Source: Serripes groenlandicus
Lineage: Eukaryota; Mollusca; Bivalvia; Cardiida; Cardiidae
Length of the DNA: 64,000 nucleotides
Direction: 5' to 3'
Assembly (NCBI GenBank): GCA_031761405.1
Contig: JASEVX010000012.1
Span: 25,298,170 to 25,362,169, forward strand
Shown here: piece by piece, positions 33,393-43,904 of the stretch
Position numbering within the stretch: position 1 is the stretch's first letter
How the letters are laid out: every line of letters starts with the position of its first letter
Notes under the pieces: model-generated
The model's input: only the letters and a program-made list of their open reading frames with translations
What the model was told of the DNA's origin: nothing
Databases searched by the model: none
Made by a program: the position numbers and the translations under genes

Positions 33393-33448
33393 CCAACAAT
33401 TATCAAACGTATCGTAAATCCTCTTCTACTTAGAAAGTAGTATTATGA

Positions 33449-33648
33449 NNNNNNNNNNNNNNNNNNNNNNNNNNNNNNNNNNNNNNNNNNNNNNNNNNNN
33501 NNNNNNNNNNNNNNNNNNNNNNNNNNNNNNNNNNNNNNNNNNNNNNNNNNNNNNNNNNNNNNNNNNNNNNNNNNNNNNNNNNNNNNNNNNNNNNNNNNNN
33601 NNNNNNNNNNNNNNNNNNNNNNNNNNNNNNNNNNNNNNNNNNNNNNNN
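33449..33648. other. Assembly gap of 200 N
   Basis: Exactly 200 undetermined bases, a round number used for gaps of unknown size. The contigs on either side need not be adjacent or correctly oriented. Confidence 0.98.
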
Positions 33649-33654
33649 TTGCCC

Positions 33655-35245
33655 TAAAGGAAGCAATAAAAGAGAAATATATGAGTGGAAGTCACCGAGT
33701 AAAAAAAAATTAGCGGAGATGGTTTCAATAGGTGTGTTGCGAAACTATGGATTTCTCACAAAAATTCGCAGAGATATAGGCATTCAGAATAAAGCAAATA
33801 GGAGTAGAATATATAGCTTAAGTAAGAGGATTGAAAACAGTTTAATTGACTTCTTCGAGAGAGATGATATCAGCCTAAATACATCTAGAATACAACAGAC
33901 AGTCACAAGGAAAAAGATAAAGAAACAAAAACGAATGTTGAATTCCAGTCTCAAGGAACTACATCTGAATTTTTGGAAGAAACTAAGACAAACATCAGTT
34001 ATTCCTCTTTCTGCAGAATAAAGCCATTTTGGATTATCGCTCCAAAAGAGTCGGATCGAGAACGTGTGCATGTAAACTGCACGAAAACACACAATTGATG
34101 GCAAATACATTGTTTAAATCCGACTTATAGAAACTAACTGTTTGCATCATCTTTTTCAAAAAGTGTCATGTAATGTTGAGAACCTGAGGTGCATGTATGG
34201 TAAGTGTGATTACTGCAGAGAAATGCATTTAATGAATGATCGCATAGGGACTAATATTAACTTAAATGGAGAAATTGAATGGACACAGTGGACCACAAAG
34301 AAAGTAACAAGAACGATTAAATCAGAAGAAAAAGAAATTGTTTTAACGATGAAAGAGGAAGTAAAAGGAACCATAGGGGACTTACGAGATAAATTGTATG
34401 ACCAGATAGCCAGATATAGAATCCACAGCTTTAACATATGGAACCAGTTCACTCACTTGAGGAAACTGATGGAAGCAATGGCAGAAAATGAAGGGTTAGT
34501 CCAAGTAGATTTTTCGGAAAACTTTCAGACAAAATTTGGGAAGGAAATTCAGAGCATGCATTTTGGAGCATCGCACGGCCAAGTTACGCTACACACTGGC
34601 ATTTTTTTTTACAACGGGAAGGATGAAAATGTACATTCCTTTTGTACAGTAACAGATTGTATGGAACATGGTCCATGTGGAATATGGGCGTACCTAGATC
34701 CAGTGTTGGACAATTTGCAGAAAGAAAATCCCAAACTAGATACCTTGCATATATTCAGTGACAGCCCTTCAACACAGTACAGACAGAAAGGCAACTTCTA
34801 CCTGTTTTCAACACAGCTAGCCGAAAGGGGGTTTAAGCTTGGTACGTGGAACTTCCATGAAGCTGGCCACGGAAGGCGCGCCTGATGGGATTGGATTTTT
34901 CTTTTAAAAAGGACGGCAAATCGAAAGGTGCTACATGGAAACGACATCAAAGATGCAGCCTCATTCAAGAAGGTTGTCCAAAGTGAGAGGAACTTAAAAT
35001 CACACTGTATTGTATTATGTTACACATGAGGATGTTGAAAGGAAACGAAGACGTATGCTACCTCTGAAAGCAATACCTGGTACTATGAAAATACACCAAA
35101 TTATCACGCAGAAGCATAGAGAAATGTTATATCGAGATGTCAGCTGCACCTGCGATTCCAATCCACTACATTATGGTCATACGCTGAGAAAATCATGTTT
35201 CCAGACGTGCAGGACATCAAACAAAGTCAAACATTGTTCCATCTA
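33655..35245 (+). pseudogene. DDE-transposase-like gene remnant, frameshifted
   Basis: The + strand encodes pieces of one protein in shifting frames. 33719-34021 gives TVTRKKIKKQKRMLNSSLKE. 34012-34140 gives a KPFWIIAPKESDRERVHV-type stretch, then a cysteine-rich NLRCMYGKCDYCRE at 34180. The long open part, 34142-34885 (247 codons), has EIEWTQWTTKKV, then LVQVDFSENFQTKFGKEIQ (likely first catalytic Asp), FGASHGQVTLHTG, LHIFSDSPSTQYRQKGNFY (second Asp) and WNFHEAGHGR (likely Glu). After a frameshift at 34880 it continues APDGIG and, from 35010, HEDVERKRRR and PGTMKIHQ. I recognise this arrangement from multi-copy transposon-like proteins of fish and invertebrates, but I cannot name the superfamily with certainty. 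In-frame stops make it non-functional as assembled. Confidence 0.65.
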
Positions 35246-35250
35246 ACGGA

Positions 35251-35935
35251 ATGGAGACGAATGTTGTGGACACAACCGGTGTTTGTCCTGGTAAAGCGAA
35301 TGAAGCTTCAAGGTCAGCCTTTTTTCAAACAGCATTAACCTCTCTTGGAAAGATGAAGACTTTCAATGAAGTACATGCTTTTTGCTCAGACATAGAGGAT
35401 GCTCTAGGTAGTTATGCCGTGGGGGCGTTCAATGCTTCTATAACGAATGGAGGATTGAGCATAGATGAAACCGCACTGAACATATACCCAGCAGATATAA
35501 AACAGAGGACTGATAGATATCCAGTATCGGAATTGCCTGCCTCACTCGGGAAGTGTCCTTGCATTTGGGGAAGAAACATGAGGAACTGAAATGAGAGTCC
35601 GCATAGTTGCAGAATTGACATTACACCAAGATTTATACCTGGATCAAAAATATTTAGAGAAAGGTCTTGATGTTGAAAACAAGAACAAAGATTTGCCATC
35701 CACATACGCCATGTACTCAGAAAAATATCTTCCTGGAACAAAGTTCAATAATAACATAGTAAAATAAATATTTCAAGCTGAAACATTGAGTGTAACAAAA
35801 GACAAAGCATACATGGGGAATATGGCAACTATTTGCATTGTCTAGTGTATTAGGAAGGCAGATATGTTCTGAATATCCTCAGCTTGGCAACCCAGTAGTG
35901 AGAAAGGATCTTAATCGAACCATCAATCATACCAG
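35251..35935 (+). pseudogene. Vertnin/OTU-like fragment from a transposon-type gene
   Basis: After an open part of 112 codons (35251-35589, ALGSYAVGAFNASITNGGLS), shifted frames give ELPASLGKCPC, EMRVRIVAELTLHQDLYLDQ, YAMYSEKYLPGTKF, IFQAETLSVTKDKAYMG, WQLFALSSVLGRQICSEY and PQLGNPVVRKDLNRTI. The last four blocks resemble the conserved core of vertnin-like/OTU-like proteins, which are common in repetitive genes of invertebrates. Stops and shifts occur near 35585, 35766 and 35820. Its relation to the upstream transposase remnant is unclear: the two lie in the same orientation with only about 70 bp between them. Homology stops near 35935, where the inverted transposase N-terminus begins. Confidence 0.45.
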
Positions 35936-36234
35936 GAAAGCCTTTTATATACCCCTTTTCTATACCCTTTCTGTTGTTCTTTCCATGTTTTCCTTTGCTG
36001 TCGCTTTCCCCTTTGTGACATCTGGCCAATTGGAATGCGGTTGCCTACATCAAGGTCTATTCTGTACTTTTCTACTTTCTTTCGGAGGTATTCTGCTCTC
36101 CTGTTTGGATCAGAGTCTATCTTTTCTCGGTATCTTCTTTGCTTTTCAGCATTAGTTAAAGCCATGGTAAACCCTGAAATCAATGAGAAACTAGTTAACT
36201 GTTTGACAAATAAGCATGTGTTGGTCCCTTTCAA
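35923..36234 (-). pseudogene. N-terminal region of a transposase of the same type, inverted
   Basis: The - strand frame (103 codons from the first Met; the family-like start is MALTNAEKQRRYREK near 36165) continues DSDPNRRAEYLRKKVEKYR and PIGQMSQRGKRQQRKTW, ending in KGVYKRLSWYD and a stop. A basic, Arg/Lys-rich helix beginning AERQRRYREK is the usual N-terminus of the transposase family whose core lies on the + strand at 33655-35245, so the N-terminus and core face opposite ways. This is the longest of three copies. The 28-residue upstream extension is probably not translated. Confidence 0.55.
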
Positions 36235-37940
36235 ATTGAAAGCATAAATCCCTATTCATCAGTAGAAGGCTGGACCGTGTTTTTATTTACTAAACGTGCA
36301 GATTGCATGTTAATAGCTGGCTGAACTCTTCTTACACCCTTTTAAAATATGTTCTTTAGTAAATGCGGAAAATACGTATCTTTAGAGTTACGAACGTGAT
36401 GTATAATACACTGTCCACTTTAACTCTAAATTGTAGTTTTTTAGCCGTTTATTATCATTTTCAATGGTCTCAACATTGTTGACGAGCTCATTCAGGCATT
36501 AAGCCCCTGTCACACTGCCATGAGTTTGTGCTAGGATGACCACTAGTCTGTAAATCGTGGCAAGTCGCAGACCAGATCGTTGTGTATCTTGACAATTATT
36601 TTGCATGTTTCGGGCTATCGTGGCAAAACACTCGTACAACCACGACGTTTGAGTTATCGTGGTAACAATACGGTTGCCTACATCAAGGTCTATTCTGTAC
36701 TTTTCTACTTTCTTTCGGAGGTATTCTGCTCTCCTGTTTGGATCAGAGTCTATCTTTTCTCGGTATCTTCTTTGCTTTTCAGCATTAGTTAAAGCCATGG
36801 TAAACCCTGCAATCAATGAGAAACTAGTTAACTGTTTGACAAATAAGCATGTGTTGGTCCCTTTCAAATTGAAAGCATAAATCCCTATTCATCAGTAGAA
36901 GGCTGGACCGTGTTTTTATTTACTAAACGTTCAGATTGCATGTTAATAGCTGGCTGAACTCTTCTTCACCCTTTTAAAATATGTTCTTTAGTAAATGCGG
37001 AAAATACGTATCTTTAGAGTTACGAACGTTGATGTATAATACACTGTCCACTTTAACTCTAAATTGTAGTTTTTTAGCCGTTTATTATCATTTTCAATGG
37101 TTTCAACATTGTTGACGAGCTCATTCAGGCATTAAGCCCCTGTCACACTGCCATGAGTTTGTGCTAGGATGACCACTAGTCTGTAAATCGTGGCAAGTCG
37201 CAGACCAGATCGTTGTGTATCTTGACAATTATTTTGCATGTTTCGGGCTATCGTGGCCAAACATTCGTACAACCACGACGTTTGAGTTATCGTGGTAACA
37301 ATGCGGTTGCCTACATCAAGGTCTATTCTGTACTTTTCTACTTTCTTTCGGAGGTATTCTGCTCTCCTGTTTGGATCAGAGTCTATCTTTTCTCGGTATC
37401 TTCTTTGCTTTTCAGCATTAGTTAAAGCCATGGTAAACCCTGCAATCAATGAGAAACTAGTTAACTGTTTGACAAATAAGCATGTGTTGGTCCCTTTCAA
37501 ATTGAAAGCATAAATCCCTATTCATCAGTAGAAGGCTGGACCGTGTTTTTATTTACTAAACGTTCAGATTGCATGTTAATAGCTGGCTGAACTCTTCTTA
37601 CACCCTTTTAAAATATGTTCTTTAGTAAATGCGGAAAATACGTATCTTTAGAGTTACGAACGTTGATGTATAATACACTGTCCACTTTAACTCTAAATTG
37701 TAGTTTTTTAGCCGTTTATTATCATTTTCAATGGTCTCAACATTGTTGACGAGCTCATTCAGGTATTAAGCCCCTGTCACACTGCCATGAGTTTGTGCTA
37801 GGATGACCACTAGTCTGTAAATCGTGGCAAGTCGCAGACCAGATCGTTGTGTATCTTGACAATTCTTTTGCATGTTTCGGGCTATCGTGGCAAAACACTC
37901 GTACAACCACGACGTTTGAGTTATCGTGGTGAGATTGTTA
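36039..37940 (-). repeat. 633-bp tandem repeat carrying the transposase N-terminus
   Basis: The phrase GGTTGCCTACATCAAGGTCT occurs at 36039, 36672 and 37305, and AAGCCCCTGTCACACTGCCA at 36501, 37134 and 37768, so the period is 633-634 bp. Units differ at only a few positions (for example GAAATC/GCAATC near 36177, and one-base indels). In units 2 and 3 the frame is cut after DLDVGNRI and runs into VTTITQTSWLYEC, giving 122-codon open frames on the - strand (36499-36867 and 37132-37500). The array stops inside a third, partial unit near 37940. Confidence 0.9.
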
Positions 37941-38039
37941 CGCACTCGTACTTTAGTTTGTGGATAAAGTGTACACATATTACATAAGAACAGCACCACA
38001 GGAATACCAAAAATGTGGCATCTGTGTAGGGTTTAATCC

Positions 38040-38255
38040 TAATACATCAGCGTGTGCAGTCAGCGTAGGCTAATCCCGGCCTAGACTTTCCGCCTCCTGG
38101 AAATGTTTGTATTAGGAATCATACTTTTTATCTATACCCCACAGAGGCGGAAATGTCGGCCTGGATGAATCTGCGCGCACTGAAAAGGCTGGTTCGGATC
38201 GATACTTTACGATCATGCCACCTTGTACTTTTTGTTATCGAAATGGCTCATATAT
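38040..38255. mobile_element. MITE-A copy, strongly degraded
   Basis: The interior is recognisable: GGCTAATCCCGGCCTAGACT, TTCCGCCTCCTGGAAATGTT, GGCGGAAATGTCGGCCTGGA. The right end ATCGAAATGGCTCATATA is weakened and the left end is lost. Confidence 0.55.
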
Positions 38256-39200
38256 AGAGAAAATAAAACAATGATTTGTGATTGGTGTAACATGCCCTGT
38301 CATTGGAGTTACCGAAAATTACATTTGGGTTAACTTACACCTTGTTTATCAGAATATCTATGAAAAACAATAATAATCCAATACATACCAACACAATATG
38401 ATATCACGGTCTTTACCTTTTTTAATTAAAATTAAATCAACATTATGTAAATACTATACCTTAGTGTAATTGGTATTACCGAATCTGTCAATGGTGGTAC
38501 TTTTTTGTGGGTAACACCATTGACGGTAACACCAATGACATATTCAACTTAAAACTACAGTTTACATGAATAATGACTTCTCCAGGGCAACGCTCAACCT
38601 TTGAAGTGATCTTTGCATCATATGCAATATTATAAAAACAATCAACACACTATTGAAATGTTAAAAAAATACTACGGCAACTATAATTACCTCGATGACT
38701 TTAAAAGGCTTGAAATTAAAAAATCGTCTGCATAAATAATCAACATGCTGACAGGAAGTTGTGTAAGAGGGGATCAGTAAGTAATAGCATATTTCAATAA
38801 GGGAAGTAACTTATATATTACGCACATAATAAACGGTTACACCACTGACAAACCACTATTGTACACTTATATCGGTAAAGATTTGACATACTATAAATTA
38901 ATTTTATTGATTGATACTAATACCAAGTAACAAACACAAATACAAGTGTAAAACTTACCTCTTTTAAGCTGTTTACCAACGATTTCATGAAAATATTCGC
39001 AAACAAAATAAAGACTCGATTTCCATTGACAGCATTAATTAGTCAGTCGTGCTGTATCATTCACCTTATTTCAATAAATGTCCGATACTTACCGGTATCT
39101 TTTTGCCTGTCAATTAAAAAACGCGTTATTCTTTGTATCGTGGCACATGGATAATGTCTATAAAGAATAAAGTTTACAGCGAAATACAACAGTGACATGA
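38256..39200. other. Gene-free AT-rich DNA with a dispersed inverted motif
   Basis: GTCATTGGAGTTACCG near 38299 and CGGTAACACCAATGAC near 38530 are inverted near-matches about 240 bp apart. Further related words occur between them (AATTGGTATTACCG, GTAACACCATTGACGG) and near 38835. It may be an old MITE. No coding region. Confidence 0.4.
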
Positions 39201-39219
39201 AAATATGGAAAATCTGTAT

Positions 39220-40090
39220 TTTGTGCAAACTTTGTCATGTTATGGTAACTTAATTCTATCTTGTGCAAACTTATTTTTACTGTTATTTAGTGGATACTTT
39301 TATCGGGATAATATTCTGCTTCAGCACCGAAAATAAAAGCACGCATGGGATGTTGATTCATAGGTTATGGGTTAACATTTTGTATGAGTGTTATATATGA
39401 ATGAAAATAGCAATATATAGTGTGGTGTTTTCTCCCCATATAAATTATTTATTGAGTCGAGATCAAACGCAAAATTAAAAGAATGGAAAAATATTTTTGA
39501 TCAACTTTGAATACCTGACCTACTAAAAAATGGGTTTTAAAATTTGTGGATTATGTCCGACTATTTTAGTTTTAAACATGAACTAAATTTGTTGGAAATT
39601 AATGAATTTTCATGAAGATCGGATATAATATATGGTCTCTAGAGTTTTCATGATAAATTTGAGATGAACAATTTATTTAAGGGAGATAACTAGTAATTTA
39701 CATTAAGGGGACATAACTCTTTTCGTTTTAAAGTAATCTTAGTTTCACTTGCCGTCTAGCCTTTCAATATGTAGGTTAACATTTCCATACAGTTTTATTC
39801 AAATCCATTTACCAATGCCTTAGCAATGGCACCGGACAGACAGACGGACGGGTATCCCATCCTTATTTGCCCATGCATGATTAACAAAATGGTATATAAT
39901 GTCCATACAATTCTATTTCGTTTAGTTGATTATTTTCATCATATTCTGCCGTGACACTATTACATCTTGTTCAAACTTTGTTACGTAGTGGTAACATTAT
40001 TATATGATGTGCAAACTTTGTTATGTAGTGGATACTTTTAGCGGGGTGACTTCTGCATCGACACCGGAAATTAAAGCGCGAATGTGAGCC
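39220..40090. repeat. Pair of diverged direct repeats
   Basis: GTGCAAACTTTGTCATGTTA, then TAGTGGATACTTTTATCGGG and CAGCACCGAAAATAAAAGCA (39222-39350) recur at 39965-40080 as GTGCAAACTTTGTTATGTAG, GTGGATACTTTTAGCGGGGT and GACACCGGAAATTAAAGCGC. Between them, GCACCGGACAGACAGACGGA near 39830 is a motif often seen at ends of mollusc interspersed repeats. Nothing codes for protein. Confidence 0.5.
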
Positions 40091-40139
40091 TTTAACAATA
40101 TGAGCGGGAAGTTAGCATACAATAAAAAAAGAATCAATG

Positions 40140-40480
40140 ACAGGATGTAATATGTAATGGACACAATGTTATGCAATATAGACATGATATAATATGAGTG
40201 CACATACAATAATAAAGTATGGAAATAAAATAATAAAGCATGCACAATTGCACATGATATAAAGATGTATATACATAATATAAAGGTTTTAAGATGTTTC
40301 TACATACTATCAAGATGTATCTACATAATATATATAGGTGTACCTACATAAAATAATGAAAACTGTCAAAATATAGATACAAAACCACAACATACAATGA
40401 TGTACAGACATAATATAAATATGTTTGCATAATATGTAAAGAACTTCATACATAATATAACACAAAACAAACATAATAAT
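40140..40480. repeat. Irregular AT-rich repeat with ACATAATATA motif
   Basis: ACATAATATA and close variants occur about ten times, loosely spaced by 15-40 bp. It is not a clean tandem array and there is no gene. Confidence 0.5.
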
Positions 40481-40499
40481 AGAGTTTCATCATTACCGA

Positions 40500-41040
40500 A
40501 GACAGTGCAGGCGTTCCATAGTCTGCTGTAGATTGTATTATCCGTTTAACTGATAGAGTCGAAAATATGTAATTGATGGTAAAATCGAATACTTTTTGTT
40601 TTTGTTTTTATCTTTGTGGCGAAAAGGAGACCCTGCACGATTTAGAAATATATCCGTTTGTTATAATGATTTAAAAAGTCGTCTGCTATGGATTTTATAA
40701 TCTGTTTAACTGATAATGTACTTAAGAGTCCTCTATTTGTGTTAAAGCGTATGAGGGGAATAGAATAAATTAATGGGAATTCAAGATGTTTTCATCTGTT
40801 GATGATGTTGGGAAAGGTGACATTGCACGTTTTAACAATATCTCAGTTTGTTATCAAGTATTCAAAAGTCGTCTATATGATTTATTATCCGTTTAACTAA
40901 ATCGTATTTTTGTAAAAGCATATGCGGGGAACAGGATTGGTTTATGGGAATCTCGAAGACTTTGTTTATGTTTTTATCTTTGTTGCAATGAGACATTGCA
41001 CGTTTTAGCATTATATCCGTTTGTTATAATGTATTCAAAA
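40500..41040. repeat. Three diverged units with CGTCTGCTGTAGATT motif
   Basis: ATTATCCGTTTAACTGATAG, followed by TTTTTATCTTTGTGGCGAAA and TATATCCGTTTGTTATAATG, recurs with changes near 40540, 40690-40870 and 40960-41035. The words GTCGTCTGCTATGG relate it to MITE-B ends. The units are about 150-190 bp long. Confidence 0.45.
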
Positions 41041-41042
41041 TT

Positions 41043-41222
41043 CGTCTGCTGTAGATAGATTGACGTCTGCTGTAGATATATTGACGTCAGCTGTAGATAG
41101 ATTGACGTCTGCTGTAGATAACTTGACGTCTGATATCGATATATTGACGTCTGCTGTAGATAGATTGACGTCTGATATCGATATATGGACGTCTGCTGTA
41201 GATAGATTTACGTCTGCATCAT
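41043..41222. repeat. 21-bp tandem repeat, about eight units
   Basis: Unit GTCTGCTGTAGATAGATTGAC with GATATCGATAT variants at alternate positions. It starts exactly where the MITE-like CGTCTGCTGTAGAT motif lies, so it probably expanded from that end. Confidence 0.8.
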
Positions 41223-41346
41223 GTTAAGGGTAACGTAGGTAAACTATTGCAAAACACATCCTTTTCGACTAGTTCAAAGAGTTAATTGACAGTCAGGGAC
41301 AAAAACATCAAGTATAGGTATTTTTTTCCTGATTACTTTCATGTTA

Positions 41347-41577
41347 AAAACCCTTTACAACATACGACAAATCTGTAGCAGACGACTTTGAAAACATCTC
41401 GACAAAAATATGGAAACGGCCCTGTCAATAAAAGTATATTCGTTTTAAAATAGTTGTAAACATTGTGACAAAATGGGAAATCGATCATAGTGAGCAATTT
41501 CTCGTTTTGTCACACTGTTTTCATATTAAGTTTGCTGCGGAGTGTTCATAAAGAGCCTGTATATGGGATATGGTTAG
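41347..41577. mobile_element. MITE-B copy
   Basis: The start AAACCCTTTACAACATACGA, TGTAGCAGACGACTTTGAAA, the inner hairpin GATCATAGTGAGCAATTTCT and a worn right end (TATGGGATATGGTTAG). Confidence 0.65.
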
Positions 41578-41642
41578 AAAAGGTTTATATTGAGCTTTAT
41601 ATAGTATGAATAGAGTAAAAGTAAGACAATTTCTCTAATAGT

Positions 41643-41880
41643 TTTAACCCATTACTTCACACAGACGACATTTGACGCTTGCTGTTTCAGACGCATTTAG
41701 AAACAATGCAATCAAAGTTAAAATTGCTCAAAACGAGCAATTTCACCATTTATTTCAATATGTTCAACTCTTTATTAATATAGTTCTTTCAGTTTTCTAG
41801 ATTGTTGAAATTGTTCGTCTGATTATTATAAAGCAGACGAAATCTGAAAAGCCACTTGAAGTAATTGGTAAAGAGTCAAA
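41643..41880. mobile_element. MITE-B copy, right end diverged
   Basis: TTTTAACCCATTACTTCACA starts the element, AAATTGCTCAAAACGAGCAA forms the hairpin, and the right side (GAAGTAATTGGTAAAGAGTC) no longer matches the consensus. Confidence 0.5.
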
Positions 41881-42290
41881 ACCTTAAAACGTCGTATCCA
41901 TATGATTATGTTTTCGTCCAGTGTTACTCACATGAAAGTATCGGTTTTTTAATTTTTTAGAGTAGAAAAGATAATTGTTCAGATTATTTAAACTCGGGTC
42001 TCAGAAAGTCGTGAGCTTAGCCATTCAAAGAATTACGCTACCGAGAACTAAATCATTCAGAAGACTTCAGAAAATACTCCAACACCTGTCAGTTTACTAC
42101 TACTGCAAACTCACCTGAGAAAATGGTTAGAATGATCTACGATACATGTTTGTTTTTGCCGTAGAATGTTTAACGCAAAGAGTAAACTGGAATTAGTTAA
42201 TACTGTCATTGTATTATGTCCGAAAGGTTTTCTATTCGTTAACATAAACGTATCAATACTCATTGAGAGCTACTGAGAGCTAAAAATAGA
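41881..42290. other. No recognisable feature
   Basis: AT-rich, no ORF or repeat that I can support. Confidence 0.35.
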
Positions 42291-42293
42291 TCT

Positions 42294-42790
42294 TTAACCA
42301 TTTCCCAAATACTGATGTTGTTAGACTTCCTTGCAGTAGAAGGCTTTTGGAAACTGTGAGAGAAAGGGAGAAATTACTCATATTAAGCAAATTCATCGTT
42401 TTGCGACATATTCTAAACTCTATTCAATCAGTATACTTTTATTGCAACAGAATTTCCTTAAGTTTTCCTATACAATTTCAAAGTCGTCTGGTGAAAATTT
42501 GGTTGTATGAAGGGAAGGGTTTTAAAGTTGTTAAATTAATAGAACTGTACATGCCCTACTAGAGACATTATTGTATCTACAAATTAACCCTCTCACATAC
42601 AACAAATCTGCAACAGACGACTTTGAAAGTATCTTGGGGAAAGCATGGAAAAGCTATATACATGTAGGTATAATTACTGAAAAGGGATGAAAACATTGTG
42701 CCAAAAGGAGAAATTGCTCGTTTTTAGCAATTTCATCTTTTGTCACAATGTTTTCAAACAGCCGTCTGCTGCTGCAAAGGTAAATGCAGT
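42294..42790. mobile_element. Two MITE-B copies in tandem
   Basis: The first runs 42294-42530 (TTAACCATTTCCCAAATACT to GAAGGGAAGGGTTTTAA). The second starts at 42584 (TTAACCCTCTCACATACAAC), contains AAAAGGAGAAATTGCTCGTT and TTTAGCAATTTCATCTTTTG, and ends near 42790 in a worn terminus. Confidence 0.6.
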
Positions 42791-42929
42791 GCTGATGGTG
42801 CAATATAAATTAACTCTAGGGACTGGTGCCAGTCTTAATTGTGAGATCTAAGAAATAAGCAAAAATGAAAAAGAAGAGTTCATTTATGTTAGGAATTCAA
42901 GCTAAAATAAACAAGACACTTTTTCTATT

Positions 42930-43128
42930 AACCCTTTCACTGTCGAATTTCATAAAGTCGACTCTTCCATGTTGAAATACGGACCACTCTATTTTTCGGT
43001 CCAGTAGGAAAATGTCTAAGCGGCAAACAATGCAGATTTCAGTAGAGACATCTCGTTACCAGCTGGCTCACACGAATCTGCATTCTTTGCAAAATCCTTT
43101 AATTGCATTTGACAGGGAAAGGGTTAAC
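42930..43128. mobile_element. MITE family C, intact ends
   Basis: About 200 bp with inverted ends TTAACCCTTTCACTGTCGAA and GACAGGGAAAGGGTTAAC. The interior GTCGACTCTTCCATGTTGAA is shared with 13700-13900. The terminal words resemble MITE-B, so the two families may be mobilised by the same transposase (inference). Confidence 0.6.
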
Positions 43129-43750
43129 ACGTAAACCGAACCGCTAAAAGATGCTGAACTCCAGACTATAGATAGTATAGTCAAAGTTTTAAAACTTTTC
43201 AAAAGTTGTCTTACAATATTAAAATCATAATTCTGAGATAAAATAAGAGTAATAATTTCATTTTCCAAGACAATAAACATCTAAATATTGATTGCTTATG
43301 CTTCATTTCTACTGGATAGACATACCCAGTAAGCCAACTTTGGTATATTTTATGACTTTTAATTGAGTGTTTTTTCAAAATTTAATGCCAAAAAGTTTTT
43401 GACCTATTTACTACTTACTTTGTTGTCCTTATAAGCAATATTTGCAGAATTGTGATCACCATTAAGAATTCAGCACCTTTAACTCTTTGACCGCTAGGAA
43501 CGATTTTGACAAGCCTGAAACATCAGCGCAATAGCGCCGTCTGACCAGACTCTAAACTATTGGTTGTCAAACTCAACATTGTATCTTGGCATTCCTCGAA
43601 TTGACTTTGGACCCTTCCGAATGAAAGACAAGAACAAAAAATCATTTTTAAAAATTCAGCATTTATAGGATTGGGCAGTTATTGGTTTATCTATCTTCAT
43701 AAACACAACTAAGACAGCAATTTTAAACACTCAAATAGTTATTATAGTCA
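43129..43750. other. Gene-free interval
   Basis: No coding region or tandem repeat. AACTCTTTGACCGCTAGGAA near 43481, with GCGCAATAGCGCCGTCTGAC, looks like the end of another dispersed repeat, but I find no second copy in the window. Confidence 0.35.
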
Positions 43751-43754
43751 GACA

Positions 43755-43900
43755 GCAGCATTGATTGATTGATTGATTTAGGTTTATCGCAGTTTTAAAC
43801 AATCTTTCAGTCATATCACGGCGACCATTTCACCTACTAATGTGATTCCTAGCTTTCTCACACCAGCACTCCACACAGTAAACTTTCCAAGCAACTGGAT
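43755..43900 (-). mobile_element. SINE 3' half joined to the 55-bp array
   Basis: On the - strand it ends in GTGATATGACTGAAAGATTG, AAACTGCGATAAACC and an AATCAATCAATCAATC tail. Its 5' side (TTGCTTGGAAAGTTTACTGT) belongs to the 61300 SINE subtype, whereas the array that follows derives from another subtype. The junction near 43905 is therefore a chimera. Confidence 0.6.
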
Positions 43901-43904
43901 TCAA

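Noticed and set aside
33430..33666. Open frames across the N gap
   Set aside because: They are translations of undetermined bases.
35838..36155. 105-codon + strand frame with hydrophobic stretches
   Set aside because: After the vertnin-like end it reads the antisense of the transposase N-terminus. The frame is a shadow.
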